The translations under genes and the position numbers were made by a program. The notes beneath the pieces are model-generated. The model saw only the letters and a list, made by a program, of their open reading frames with translations, was not told the origin of the DNA and did not search any database. From the NCBI RefSeq assembly GCF_900107095.1, contig NZ_FNOR01000009.1:1-64000 (forward strand): a DNA stretch of 64,000 nt, read 5' to 3'. Positions 17,168 to 26,105 of this stretch are shown here, one piece after another. Position 1 is the first letter of the stretch; each line of letters starts with the position of its first letter. The DNA comes from Collimonas sp. OK242. Lineage in GTDB: Bacteria > Pseudomonadota > Gammaproteobacteria > Burkholderiales > Burkholderiaceae_D.

Positions 17168-18229
17168 CTAGCGCGCGCGGATCTCGGTCCAGATACGGTT
17201 GACGGCGCGCCGTTGCTTGCTGTTCAAGTCTTTCAGCATCTCCAGCTTGGCGAAACCTGCCTTGTCCGGAAAGATCGCCGGGTTATTGGCGATTTCAGGC
17301 CTGATGTACTTGGCGGCGTCGGCATTCGGATTGCCGGAACCGATCAGATTGCTGAGCTCGGCGGCATTCTTGCCATCCAGCATGAAATTGATGAACTTGA
17401 GCGCCAGGTCGGGCCGCGGCGCCGCTTTGTGAATCACCATGCTATCCAGCGCCAGCACCGCGCCTTCTTTCGGCATGGCGTGGCGGATATGGAATTTGCG
17501 GCCGGCTTTTTGGGCATCGACATCGGCCTGGAAGATGTCATTCGAATAACCATGCACCAGCCAGATATTGCCTACCGTTAATTCTTTGATATAACTGCTG
17601 CCGTTGAACGCCGCCCAGTAGGGTTTAGCCTTGAGTATCACATCCTTGGCTTGCTGCCAGTGCTGCTCGTCGGTATCGTTGGCGGAATAGCCGAGATACT
17701 TGAGGGCCGCCGCCATCAGTTCATTGGCGGAATCCAGCACCGTTACCTTGCCTTGGATCTTGGCCAGGATCTTGGGATCGAAAATCGCCGCCCAGCTATC
17801 GACCTGGATGCCCAGTTCCTTCATCTTTTGATCGTTGTAACCCATCAGGGTCACGGTGTAGGCATAGGGTACGGAATACTTGTTGCCCTTGTCGAAATCA
17901 GTGTTCAGATAGGACGGATTGACGTTTTTCAGATTCGGCAACTGGCCCTTGTCGAGTGGCAGCAGGGCTTGCTGCTTGATCAATGCATCCAGCGCATTGC
18001 CGGTCGGCACGATGATGTCATAGCCCTTGGCGCCGGCGGCCAGCTTGGCCAGCATTTCTTCGTTGTCGCCATAATAAGTCTGCACCACCTTGCATTTGCA
18101 GAAGGCCTCGAAACGCTGCACGGTTTCCGGCGCAATGTAATTGTTCCAGTTGTACAAATGCAGTTCATCGGCAGCCTGGGCCGAGATGCTGGCAAACAAG
18201 AGAGTCGCGACGGCGAGCAGTTTTTTCAT
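17168..18229 (-). CDS. potF: Periplasmic polyamine-type ABC transporter binding protein
   Basis: This is the substrate-binding protein of the ABC importer encoded just upstream. The 353-residue precursor has a signal peptide (MKKLLAVATLLFASISAQA). The PotD/PotF-type ligand-binding pattern follows: LHLYNWNNYIAPETVQRFEA, YDIIVPTGNAL, SVPYAYTVTLMGYN and NIWLVHGYSNDIFQ. Trp/Tyr/Asp residues in these stretches line the polyamine site in the family. Putrescine (PotF) fits slightly better than spermidine (PotD) by overall look, but the ligand is not certain. It is the last gene of the potGHIF-like operon. Confidence 0.88.
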   Translation of the reverse strand: MKKLLAVATLLFASISAQAADELHLYNWNNYIAPETVQRFEAFCKCKVVQTYYGDNEEMLAKLAAGAKGYDIIVPTGNALDALIKQQALLPLDKGQLPNLKNVNPSYLNTDFDKGNKYSVPYAYTVTLMGYNDQKMKELGIQVDSWAAIFDPKILAKIQGKVTVLDSANELMAAALKYLGYSANDTDEQHWQQAKDVILKAKPYWAAFNGSSYIKELTVGNIWLVHGYSNDIFQADVDAQKAGRKFHIRHAMPKEGAVLALDSMVIHKAAPRPDLALKFINFMLDGKNAAELSNLIGSGNPNADAAKYIRPEIANNPAIFPDKAGFAKLEMLKDLNSKQRRAVNRIWTEIRAR

Positions 18230-18253
18230 GGCAATCCTGATAGGCGGACGAAA

Positions 18254-19036
18254 TTACGAGGAACGGATGGCGTTTGGCGCCAGCTTGGAAGCGATGATTA
18301 TAAGCAGCAGGGTCAGCCCCATCAATAAGGTAGAGACGGCATTTACCTCCGGCGTGACGGCAATCTTGATCATCGAATAGATCTGCAGCGGCAAGGTGGA
18401 GGCGTTGGCGCCGGCGGTAAAGAAGGTAATCACGAAATCGTCGATCGACAAGGTGAACGCCATCAAGGCTCCCGCCACTACGCCCGGCATGATCAACGGC
18501 AGCGTGACCAGGCGGAACGCTTGCAGCGGGGTGGCGCCGCAATCGCGCGCCGCTTCGGTCAGGCTTTCATCCATGCCGGACAAGCGCGAGCGCACCACAA
18601 TCGCCACAAAACCTATGCAGAATGCGATATGCGCCAGGGCGATCGAGACCAGGCCCAAGGTGATATTGAGCATCACGAAGAAAATCAGCAGCGACACGCC
18701 GACCAGGATTTCCGGAATCGCGATCGGTGTCAGCACCAGCAAGGGCAGCAATTTCAGCTTGTAGCGATGCATCGCAAAACCGGCCATGGTGCCCAGCATG
18801 GTAGACGCGGCGCTGGCTACCAGCGCAATCATCAAGGAATTGCCGGCGGCTTGCAGCATCTCTTCGTTGTGGAACAGCTTGCGATACCAATCCAGCGTGA
18901 AACCTACCCACTCGGCATTGAGCTGCGAATCGTTGAAGGAGTACACCACTACGATGATCAGCGGCACGTACAGGAAAGCGTACACGGCCAGCGCTACCAG
19001 CCACAAGCCCGGCGGACGCCTTATTATCTTGGTCAT
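18254..19036 (-). CDS. potI: Polyamine-type ABC transporter permease (second)
   Basis: This is one of two membrane permeases of the importer. The 260-residue protein begins MTKIIRRPPGLWLVALAVYA and has about six membrane spans. The EAA loop that contacts the ATPase reads EAARDCGATPLQAFRLVTLP. I chose the ATG at 19036 because it overlaps the stop of the preceding permease gene in an ATGA junction. The longer open frame to 19528 only reflects an unstopped frame within that gene. It matches PotI/PotC. Confidence 0.92.
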   Translation of the reverse strand: MTKIIRRPPGLWLVALAVYAFLYVPLIIVVVYSFNDSQLNAEWVGFTLDWYRKLFHNEEMLQAAGNSLMIALVASAASTMLGTMAGFAMHRYKLKLLPLLVLTPIAIPEILVGVSLLIFFVMLNITLGLVSIALAHIAFCIGFVAIVVRSRLSGMDESLTEAARDCGATPLQAFRLVTLPLIMPGVVAGALMAFTLSIDDFVITFFTAGANASTLPLQIYSMIKIAVTPEVNAVSTLLMGLTLLLIIIASKLAPNAIRSS

Positions 19037-19959
19037 GCGGCTCTCCTCGGCCTTGCCACCAGCACCGCAATGCCGGCGGCGATCAGGGCCGCCACCGTGA
19101 GGACGATGGACAGCACGCTGCCGAACGGCCAGTCGCGGGTTTCCAGGAATTGCTGCTTGATGACATTCCCTATCATGTCGCTGCCGGTGCCGCCCAGAAT
19201 GTCGGACACCGCAAAAATCCCCAGCGCCGGAATGAAGACCAGCGCCGCGCCGGCGTACACGCCGGGCAAGGATAGCGGGAAAGTGATGCGCCAGAAACGC
19301 TGCCAGGCCGATGCGCCCAGATCCTGCGCGGCGTCGACCAAGGCCGGATCGTGCTTTTCCAGATTGGCGTACAAGGGCAAGACCATGAACGGCAAATGCA
19401 CATAGACCAGGCCGACAATCACCGCAAACCCGGTAAACAACAAGCGCACCGGTTCGATCCCGGCCAGTCCCAGCACATAGTTGACAGCCTGGGTCAGGCC
19501 GGACTGCGGACCGAGGATGATCATCCATGCATAGACGCGTATCAGGAAGTTGCTCCAGAACGGCAGGATCACCAGCAGGATCAGCAAATCGCGATATTTC
19601 TTGGGACTGCGCGCAATCAGCAACGCCAGCGGATAAGCCATCAGCAGGCAGCAGAAGGTGGTGATCACCGCATACATCAGCGACTTCAGGAAGATCGCCG
19701 TGTAAATGAAATCGGAAGTGAAGCGTTGAAAATTCTCCAGTGTCAGGTTCAGCTTGCCGGCCTCGTCGAAGACCGGCGCCAGGCCGCCGTAGTCGCCGGC
19801 ATAACGGATCGAGGCGAACACCATGATCAGACTGGGGATAGCAAAAAACAACAGCAGGTAAAACAGCGGCGGCCCGCTGATCAGCCAGCGCGCCATGCGG
19901 CTGCGTTTCGCTGCTGCGTCAGACAGCTTCTTTGCCGCCTGGTTGGCAACCTTACTCAT
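19033..19959 (-). CDS. potH: Polyamine-type ABC transporter permease (first)
   Basis: This permease of the PotH/PotB type has 308 residues. It has a basic N-terminal extension (AAKKLSDAAAKRSRMARWL), six predicted spans and the EAA-type loop (DAAQDLGASAWQRFWRITFP). I set the start at ATG 19959, which overlaps the end of the ATPase gene by eight bases. An extension to 20016 is possible but lacks the family's sequence. It ends in the ATGA overlap with the second permease gene, so the operon is tightly coupled. Confidence 0.92.
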   Translation of the reverse strand: MSKVANQAAKKLSDAAAKRSRMARWLISGPPLFYLLLFFAIPSLIMVFASIRYAGDYGGLAPVFDEAGKLNLTLENFQRFTSDFIYTAIFLKSLMYAVITTFCCLLMAYPLALLIARSPKKYRDLLILLVILPFWSNFLIRVYAWMIILGPQSGLTQAVNYVLGLAGIEPVRLLFTGFAVIVGLVYVHLPFMVLPLYANLEKHDPALVDAAQDLGASAWQRFWRITFPLSLPGVYAGAALVFIPALGIFAVSDILGGTGSDMIGNVIKQQFLETRDWPFGSVLSIVLTVAALIAAGIAVLVARPRRAA

Positions 19960-21037
19960 ACAAGAAATGCCCTGCGTCGAATTGCCAGGCGATATCCACC
20001 GTATCGCCGACTTCAAAGAATTTGGCGCGGCCGGCCGCCGAATTCGCCAGCAAGGCCTCGATGGCGGTGCCGCCCTCGGTCTGTACGATGTAGACGGTGA
20101 CGTCGCCCAGATACAACAACTCTTTGACGAAACCCTTGAAGTGGTTCTCCGCGGTGTCGGCGCCGATCTCGGCGCTGATGTGGATTTTCTCCGGCCGCAA
20201 AGCCAGGGTGCCTTTACGGCCGGCTACGGCATCCGGCGGTAGCGCGCTCTTGACCTGGCCGAGGCCGGGCACGTCCAGCTTCATGGCGGCGCCGTCGATA
20301 CTGGCGATCGCGCCGTCCAGCAAATTGCAGGTGCCGATGAAGTCGGCCACAAAACGGGTGCGCGGATAACTGTAGATGCGCGAAGGCTCATCCAGCTGCT
20401 CGACACTGCCGCGATTCATGACCGCGATCCGGTGCGACAGCGCCAGCGCTTCACCCTGATCGTGGGTGACGTAGACGAAAGTGATGTCGACTTCCTTTTG
20501 CAAATTGATCAACTCGATCTGCATCTGCTCACGCAATTTGGCGTCCAGCGCTGACAGCGGTTCATCCAGCAGCAGCAACTTGGGACGCGACACCAGCGCC
20601 CGGGCGACAGCAACCCGTTGCCGTTGACCGCCTGACAATTCGTGCGGGAAGCGCGCGGCGAAGCCGCTCAGGCGCACGTCTTCCAGCGCCTCCTCGACGC
20701 GGGCGCGGATCTGTTCGGCCGGCACCTTAGCCATTTTCAGGGGAAATGCGATATTGGCCGAGACCGTCATGTGCGGAAACAGCGCATAGTTCTGGAAAAC
20801 GGTGCATACCGGCCGCTGCTCCGGCGGACTGCCCACCAGATCGACGCCATCCAGCAGGATCTGGCCGGAATCCGGCAGGTCGAAACCGGCAATCATGCGC
20901 AGCAAAGTGGTTTTACCGCAGCCGGAAGGACCTAGCAAAGTAAAGAATTCGCCGGCTTCAATCGACAGGCTGATATTGTCGACTGCGGCAAAGTCGCCGA
21001 AACGACGACTGACATTACGGATTTCGAGCAGCGCCAT
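19952..21037 (-). CDS. potG: Polyamine-type ABC transporter ATP-binding protein
   Basis: This is the ATPase that drives the importer. The 361-residue protein shows Walker A (GPSGCGKTTLLRMIAG), the signature LSGGQRQRVAVARAL, Walker B (LLLLDEPLSALDAKLR), the switch His in YVTHDQGEAL and a C-terminal TOBE domain. It is the first gene of the four-gene operon. Its start (21037) lies only 8 bases from the end of a MITE-like element. The likely Shine-Dalgarno AGGAT (21046-21050 on the minus strand) is formed by the element's terminal repeat. Confidence 0.93.
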   Translation of the reverse strand: MALLEIRNVSRRFGDFAAVDNISLSIEAGEFFTLLGPSGCGKTTLLRMIAGFDLPDSGQILLDGVDLVGSPPEQRPVCTVFQNYALFPHMTVSANIAFPLKMAKVPAEQIRARVEEALEDVRLSGFAARFPHELSGGQRQRVAVARALVSRPKLLLLDEPLSALDAKLREQMQIELINLQKEVDITFVYVTHDQGEALALSHRIAVMNRGSVEQLDEPSRIYSYPRTRFVADFIGTCNLLDGAIASIDGAAMKLDVPGLGQVKSALPPDAVAGRKGTLALRPEKIHISAEIGADTAENHFKGFVKELLYLGDVTVYIVQTEGGTAIEALLANSAAGRAKFFEVGDTVDIAWQFDAGHFLYE

Positions 21038-21045
21038 ATGTCTTT

Positions 21046-21283
21046 ATCCTAGATTCGGTAGTTGGACAGGTGCGAGTGTGCATTTTTCCGGTCCTCTGGA
21101 TAGGCGCGACGACGACGCGGACTACATTCCGCTAGGAGGAGCAACGACGCCAGAGGGCCGGAAAAGTGTGCAATCGTACCTGTAGCGCTTTTAGCCAATT
21201 GATGAGCCGTATCGAACGAAAGAAAATCAGTGGTCATGGGACTTGCTAAACATAAGTAAGCGGTCAACTACCGAATCTAGGAT
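21046..21283. mobile_element. MITE-like element with 19-bp terminal inverted repeats
   Basis: A 238-base segment is bounded by perfect 19-bp inverted repeats: ATCCTAGATTCGGTAGTTG at 21046-21064 and its reverse complement at 21265-21283. Inside lies a second inverted pair, 21068-21099 with 21150-21182, matching at 26 of 32 positions. It has no convincing coding frame. The size, terminal repeats and absence of a gene fit a miniature inverted-repeat element or the collapsed remains of an insertion sequence. I found no clear target duplication. It sits in the leader of the pot operon. Confidence 0.6.
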
Positions 21284-21409
21284 CATGTCCTGAGGGGCAA
21301 AAAACCGCCAATTGTAGCAAGGCGTCCGTCATTTATGTAAAAAAAGCCAGCTTAAGCGCAACCGCGCATATCCCTGGCTGACATTGGCCGACGCCGGCTG
21401 GAACCCAAG
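21284..21409. other. Pot operon upstream region
   Basis: These 126 bases separate the MITE-like element from the methyltransferase stop. On the minus strand a TACAAT box (21311-21316) is a possible -10 for the pot operon, with no good -35. If it is used, the transcript would include the whole element before potG. Confidence 0.25.
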
Positions 21410-22036
21410 CTAAGCGCGCCGCCGCCACTCCATCCAACGCTCTTTTCCCGCAAACACGGCGATGGAATCGCTCACTTCCCGTTCATCGACCAGCTCAAAA
21501 TCAACATGCAATAAGCGTTCCAGTTCGGTCCGGCCGATGCCGAACGGCGGGCCTTTAGGGTTCTCGTCGAAAAAGAAGAAGCCGGCCAGGGTGCCACCTG
21601 CCGGCAACAGCTCGGCCCAGCGGCGGACGATGGCGGCGCGTTTAGCCGGCGGCAAAGCGCACAGGAAGGCGCGTTCGTAGATCAGCCCCAGCGGCTGTGG
21701 CGGCTGATAGGTAAAGAAATCGGCCTGCAGTACGCGCTCCGACCATTTGCCCAGCACAGTGCGCGCTGCGCTCACGGCAGCGTCGGAAAAATCGATGGCG
21801 ATCACGTCCCAGCCGGCTTCCGACAGCAACGCGACTTCATAACCGCTGCCGCAACCGGGGATCAGGGTCGCCACCGGTTTGCTGCGGCTCAGGTATTGCT
21901 GCAGCGCCTGCGGCACGCCGCCCTTATCCCAGGGAATGAAATCTTGCTCGAAACGCTCGCTCCAGAAATCCGGATGGGAGGGATCGCGATGGACAAACTT
22001 GGGGGTGGCATCGGGTTTAGAAGCGGGCGTGGTCAT
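21410..22036 (-). CDS. TPMT-family SAM-dependent methyltransferase
   Basis: The 208-residue protein shows the thiopurine-methyltransferase-like pattern: FWSERFEQDFIPWDKGGVP, SAM motif I LIPGCGSGYEVALLSEAGWD, then VIAIDFSDAAV and YERAFLCALPP. In this group the substrate may be a thiol, selenium or tellurium compound, or unknown. It cannot be named from sequence. I chose ATG 22036, two bases from the ubiB stop with a GGTGG site upstream; the longer frame reads through ubiB. It is the last gene of the ubiE-Tim44-ubiJ-ubiB group. Confidence 0.85.
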   Translation of the reverse strand: MTTPASKPDATPKFVHRDPSHPDFWSERFEQDFIPWDKGGVPQALQQYLSRSKPVATLIPGCGSGYEVALLSEAGWDVIAIDFSDAAVSAARTVLGKWSERVLQADFFTYQPPQPLGLIYERAFLCALPPAKRAAIVRRWAELLPAGGTLAGFFFFDENPKGPPFGIGRTELERLLHVDFELVDEREVSDSIAVFAGKERWMEWRRRA

Positions 22037-22038
22037 GC

Positions 22039-23616
22039 TCACCACCAAATCATGTGACCGAAGCGGAAATACAGCAGCGTCAACAGCACGCCGGCCGCCA
22101 GGCCGCCGCCGGCATACACCAGCACGCCGAGCAGGTGATTGGTCTGGCGCTGTTCTGCAATCAGCCGCCACATCAACTCATTGTTTTGCTCAGTCTTCGG
22201 CTCCACCACCTGCGTCAACGCCTGATGCGCCAGGCGCGGCAGTTGCGGCAACAGCTTGCTGTAGCGCGGCATTTCGATCTTCAACTGCTGGATCAGCCCA
22301 CGCCAGCCCATTTGCTCGCTCATCCAGCGCTCCAGGTACGGCTTGGCGGTTTTCCACAGATCGAGCTCAGGATCAAGCTGGCGACCCAGGCCTTCGACGT
22401 TGAGCAAGGTTTTTTGCAGCAGCACCAGCTGCGGCTGCACCTCGACATTAAAGCGGCGCGAAGTCTGAAATAGGCGCAACAGCACCTGGCCGAAGGAGAT
22501 ATCCTTCAGCGGCCGGTCGAAGATCGGTTCGCAGCAGGCGCGCACCGCTGACTCCAGCTCATCCACCCGGGTTTCCCTGGGCGCCCAGCCGGATTCGATA
22601 TGGGCTTCCGCCACACGTTTGTAATCACGCTGGAAAAACGCCAGGAAATTCTGCGACAAATAATCTTTATCGAAATCGTTGAGCGTGCCGACGATGCCGA
22701 AATCAAGTGCGATGTAACGGCCGAAGGTGGCCGGCGCCACCGACACCAGGATATTCCCGGGATGCATGTCGGCATGGAAAAAACCGTCGCGAAATACCTG
22801 GGTGAAAAAAATCTCGACGCCATCGCGCGACAGTTTGGCGAGATCGACGCCGGCATCGCGCAGGCGGTCCAGCTGCGAAATCGGGATGCCGTGCATGCGC
22901 TCCATCACGATCACCGACGATGAGCAATAGTCCCAATACATTTCCGGCACTACCAACAAATGGGAGTCGGCAAAATTGCGGCGCAGCTGGCTGCCGTTGG
23001 CGGCCTCGCGCATCAGGTCCAGTTCGTCATGCAGGTACTTATCGAATTCGCCGACTACCTCGCGCGCCTTCAGGCGGCGGCCGTCAGCCCACAATTTCTC
23101 GACCAGGCCGGCGGCGATGTGCATCAGCGCCACATCTTCGTCGATCGACTTTTTCATGCCGGGCCGGAGCACCTTGACTGCCACCTCCTTGCCGTTTTTC
23201 AGTGTCGCAAAGTGCACCTGCGCAATCGAGGCCGAGGCCACCGGCTCACGCTCGAAGCTCGCAAACAAATCGTCCGGATGCGCCTTCAATGATTTTTCGA
23301 TCTGCGCGATCGCCAGGTCCGAGCTGAACGGCGGCACCCGGTCCTGCAGACGCGACAGTTCGTCGACCATGTCGCCGGGCAGCAGGTCGCGCCGGGTCGA
23401 CAGCACCTGTCCAAACTTGACGAAAATCGGCCCCAGCTCTTCCAGGGCCTTGCGCAAACGCTCACCGCGCGGCGCCGAAATGTCGCGCCAGAAAATCAGG
23501 GTATCGATCAGCTTGGAGATGCGCGGCGTATCGAAACCCGACATCGCGATATCGTCCAGGCCGTAACGCACGGCAACGCGGACAATTTTTAACAGGCGTA
23601 GCAATTTCAGGATCAT
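22039..23616 (-). CDS. ubiB: Ubiquinone biosynthesis protein UbiB (atypical kinase family)
   Basis: UbiB is a membrane-bound, protein-kinase-like ATPase needed for ubiquinone synthesis. The 525-residue protein has the family's KxGQ motif ([20 protein letters not shown]) and the Ala-rich nucleotide loop ([19 protein letters not shown]). Kinase-like catalytic and metal residues lie in [14 protein letters not shown] and [10 protein letters not shown]. Two C-terminal membrane spans end in HMIWW. Its start overlaps ubiJ by four bases (ATGA), fitting their joint role in the Ubi complex. Confidence 0.96.
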   Translation of the reverse strand: MILKLLRLLKIVRVAVRYGLDDIAMSGFDTPRISKLIDTLIFWRDISAPRGERLRKALEELGPIFVKFGQVLSTRRDLLPGDMVDELSRLQDRVPPFSSDLAIAQIEKSLKAHPDDLFASFEREPVASASIAQVHFATLKNGKEVAVKVLRPGMKKSIDEDVALMHIAAGLVEKLWADGRRLKAREVVGEFDKYLHDELDLMREAANGSQLRRNFADSHLLVVPEMYWDYCSSSVIVMERMHGIPISQLDRLRDAGVDLAKLSRDGVEIFFTQVFRDGFFHADMHPGNILVSVAPATFGRYIALDFGIVGTLNDFDKDYLSQNFLAFFQRDYKRVAEAHIESGWAPRETRVDELESAVRACCEPIFDRPLKDISFGQVLLRLFQTSRRFNVEVQPQLVLLQKTLLNVEGLGRQLDPELDLWKTAKPYLERWMSEQMGWRGLIQQLKIEMPRYSKLLPQLPRLAHQALTQVVEPKTEQNNELMWRLIAEQRQTNHLLGVLVYAGGGLAAGVLLTLLYFRFGHMIWW

Positions 23617-24197
23617 GAATTCTTCAGTTTGTTGATGCGTTTGGCGAGCCGCTCCAGATCGTCGCGCAGCCTGGTGACATCATTCGTAAAATCGGATACC
23701 GCCTGCGGCCGCACCAGCATCGGTTGTTCTTCCAGAAAATATTCGGCGACGTTTTCCGCCAGCTTCTTATGGGTAGCCACCGCGCCGGCAATCAGCGCAT
23801 TGCTGCCGGCCACGATGCGCACGGCGGCGATATCGCCGACCAGCTTGCTCAGATCGTGTTCGGCGTCCCAGCGCAAACCCTGGCTGACTTGCGAAATGGC
23901 GTTGGCAAAATCGGCATCGCCATCGATCTTCACATAGGAAAAGGCGCGCTCCCGGTTCTGCGCAATCAGCGGCAGGTCGGCCAGGTTAAGCCGAATCGTG
24001 ACGTTCACGGCGGCGTCCGGCGCCGGCGCTTGCAACAGGCCGTCGGCGCTGACCTGCCAGCGCAGTTTGACTGCGCCGCCATCGAAGCAGGCGACTTTGT
24101 CCGCGTGCGCGGCCAGGATGCGCTGCGCCCATGGTTCTTGCGCCAGCAAATGATTGATGGCGGCGGTGATCGGCGTGAAATTGATTGGATGAGTCAT
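23613..24197 (-). CDS. ubiJ: Ubiquinone biosynthesis accessory factor UbiJ (SCP2 domain)
   Basis: UbiJ carries lipid intermediates in the soluble Ubi complex. The 194-residue protein has an SCP2-type lipid-binding domain in the first 120 residues ([55 protein letters not shown]) and a C-terminal coiled coil ([20 protein letters not shown]). I chose ATG 24197 because a terminator hairpin ends just before it; the longer frame would run through that hairpin. It overlaps ubiB by four bases. Confidence 0.9.
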   Translation of the reverse strand: MTHPINFTPITAAINHLLAQEPWAQRILAAHADKVACFDGGAVKLRWQVSADGLLQAPAPDAAVNVTIRLNLADLPLIAQNRERAFSYVKIDGDADFANAISQVSQGLRWDAEHDLSKLVGDIAAVRIVAGSNALIAGAVATHKKLAENVAEYFLEEQPMLVRPQAVSDFTNDVTRLRDDLERLAKRINKLKNS

Positions 24198-24199
24198 CG

Positions 24200-24238
24200 T
24201 CAGAAAACAAAACCGCCCGTGACTATTCACGGGCGGTC
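24200..24238 (-). terminator. Terminator after the Tim44-domain gene
   Basis: On the minus strand an 11-bp GC-rich stem (24212-24222 with 24227-24237) is followed by TTTTGTTTTC. It sits 50 bases after the Tim44-type gene stop and directly before ubiJ, so ubiJ-ubiB expression either attenuates here or starts anew. Confidence 0.75.
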
Positions 24239-24287
24239 CCAAGTTTATCAGTTTAGCAGGCTCAAAACCTGCCTATGGCCTTAGCAT

Positions 24288-25241
24288 TTATGCATTGACC
24301 TGCTGAATCCCTGCCAAAACCCAGCCGCCCTGCCCCGATTGCGGCTTGGACAGGTTCCAGACCTCGGTGAACGGTTCCGCCGATGCTTCCGGCGCTTCCT
24401 TGATCAGGCCGGTGAATTTGACGCTGGCCAGATAGTCGTTGCCGACGGTTTCGATACCCATCAACTCGCCGTCCAGCTGCACCACATCGGTATTATTGGG
24501 CGATGCGCCGCGCTCTTGCAATTGCAGGCGCAATTCGCCGAACATTTCCGGCGTGGTGAATTCACGGATATCGTTGATATCGGCCTTGTCCCAGGCGGCT
24601 TGCAGGCGAATGAAATAGGTCTTTGCGCTGCGCACGAAGCCCGGCACGTCGAAATCGGCAGGAATGCCCCAAGGCGCGCCGTGGCCGGCCGCGGCCGAAT
24701 CCGCCTGCAATGCAGAAGGCTGGAACGAAGGGGCGGAATTGATGCGCGAGCCGATTTCAGGCGTAAAGCCGGAAGCGCTGCTGTCGAAACTGGCGGCCGG
24801 CGAATTGACACTGGAACTTGCACCAGAATAGGCGGCAGGCGCCGGCGTATTGCCGGCCTTGCGCATTACCAGCCGCACAACAAAAATTACCGCGACCGCC
24901 AGCAAGGCCATCAACAGGAAAGAACCGAATGCGCCGCCCATGCCGAAGTGCGACATCAAAGCGCCCAGGCCCAGGCCCAGCAAAGCGCCGCCCAGGATAC
25001 CCTTCCAAGGGCTGGCCGGTTTAGGCGGGATCGTTTGCGGCGTAGTGGTGGCAGGTGCGGCCGGCTTGGCCTGGTTGGTGTTGCCGAAATTCTGCGTCGG
25101 CTGGCTTGGCGCCTGGCGGGTAATCCCGGACGACTGTTTGCCGAACGACCCGCCGCCGCCCAGGCGGCGCGCATCGGCATTCGATATGGTCAACGACAAG
25201 GTGCTTGCGACCATCAGCAGCACCAGCAAAAATCTCTTCAT
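24288..25241 (-). CDS. Tim44-like domain inner-membrane protein
   Basis: The 317-residue protein has a signal or anchor segment (MKRFLLVLLMVASTLSLTIS), a Gly/Pro/Gln-rich linker and two hydrophobic segments (WKGILGGALLGLGLGAL and FGSFLLMALLAVAVIFVVRL). A C-terminal Tim44-like domain follows (FVRSAKTYFIRLQAAWDKAD, EFTTPEMFGELRLQL, TEVWNLSKPQSGQGGWVLAG). The fold is shared with the mitochondrial import protein Tim44; the bacterial role is not established. It lies between ubiE and ubiJ, an order I expect in many Burkholderiales. Confidence 0.88.
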   Translation of the reverse strand: MKRFLLVLLMVASTLSLTISNADARRLGGGGSFGKQSSGITRQAPSQPTQNFGNTNQAKPAAPATTTPQTIPPKPASPWKGILGGALLGLGLGALMSHFGMGGAFGSFLLMALLAVAVIFVVRLVMRKAGNTPAPAAYSGASSSVNSPAASFDSSASGFTPEIGSRINSAPSFQPSALQADSAAAGHGAPWGIPADFDVPGFVRSAKTYFIRLQAAWDKADINDIREFTTPEMFGELRLQLQERGASPNNTDVVQLDGELMGIETVGNDYLASVKFTGLIKEAPEASAEPFTEVWNLSKPQSGQGGWVLAGIQQVNA

Positions 25242-25249
25242 GCGAACTC

Positions 25250-25984
25250 CTACAGTTTTATGCCGGTATGCAAGGCCGCCACGCCGGCAGTTAAATTGAA
25301 ATACTCAACCCGCGCCAGGCCGGCATCCGTCATCATCTGCTTCAGGGTGTCCTGATCGGGATGCATGCGGATCGACTCAGCCAGGTAACGGTAGCTTTCA
25401 GAATCATTGGCAATTTTCTTGCCCAGCCACGGCAGTACGGAAAACGAGTAGACGTCGTAAGGTTTTTTCAGCGGTTCCCAGACTTTCGAAAACTCCAGCA
25501 CCAGCAACTTGCCGCCCGGCTTCAATACGCGCCGCATTTCTGCCAGCGCTGCATCCTTGTGCGTCATGTTGCGCAAACCGAACGCCACCGATACCCGGTC
25601 GAAATAATTGTCCGGAAACGGCAATTTCTCCGCATCGCAGAGTAAGGTGGGGGTGGACAGGCCGGTATTCAAGAGGCGGTCACGCCCCACGCGCAGCATG
25701 GACTCGTTGATATCGGTCAGCCAGACTTCGCCGGTAGGTCCGGCGCGCTTGGCGAAAGCCTTGGCCAGATCGCCGGTGCCGCCGGCAATATCCAGAACCT
25801 TGAAGCCGGGACGGATAGCCGCCTGGGCAATGGTGAAAATTTTCCAGACCCGATGCAGACCGGCCGACATCAAATCGTTCATGACATCGTATTTGGGCGC
25901 GACCGAGTGGAAAACTTCGGCGACTTTGTGGACTTTATCGTCCTCGGAGACGGTTTTGTAACCGAAATGCGTGGTGTTGGTCAT
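25250..25984 (-). CDS. ubiE: Ubiquinone/menaquinone C-methyltransferase
   Basis: UbiE methylates the ring carbon in ubiquinone synthesis using SAM. The 244-residue product starts [20 protein letters not shown] and shows the family motifs [20 protein letters not shown] and [16 protein letters not shown] (SAM loop). [20 protein letters not shown] follows, then the [12 protein letters not shown] stretch. I chose ATG 25984, the usual family start; the frame extends 12 codons further without homology-like sequence. A TATAAT box on the minus strand at 26012-26017 may belong to its promoter. It heads the ubiE-Tim44 pair on the minus strand. Confidence 0.96.
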   Translation of the reverse strand: MTNTTHFGYKTVSEDDKVHKVAEVFHSVAPKYDVMNDLMSAGLHRVWKIFTIAQAAIRPGFKVLDIAGGTGDLAKAFAKRAGPTGEVWLTDINESMLRVGRDRLLNTGLSTPTLLCDAEKLPFPDNYFDRVSVAFGLRNMTHKDAALAEMRRVLKPGGKLLVLEFSKVWEPLKKPYDVYSFSVLPWLGKKIANDSESYRYLAESIRMHPDQDTLKQMMTDAGLARVEYFNLTAGVAALHTGIKL

Positions 25985-25994
25985 GGTGGCAAGC

Positions 25995-26053
25995 TTATTT
26001 GGCAGACTTACATTATACAAGTCCCGCCAAGGCTTGCCTGGCTTGCCAAATAA
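25995..26053. repeat. 10-bp inverted repeat flanking the ubiE promoter region
   Basis: TTATTTGGCA (25995-26004) and TGCCAAATAA (26044-26053) are perfect inverted copies on either side of a TATAAT box (minus strand 26012-26017). It may be an operator or simply a hairpin at the edge of the inserted phosphonate cluster. Confidence 0.4.
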
Positions 26054-26105
26054 TCCATAGGCGATTTATCAGCGACATGCCCAGCTTTACATGGCGGAAA
26101 AACAA

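Noticed and set aside
17168-21037. The pot-type ABC transporter as an AEP transporter of the phn cluster
   Set aside because: Its binding protein matches the polyamine PotD/PotF pattern, and the operon is 5 kb from the phn genes with the ubi genes between, so I do not link them.
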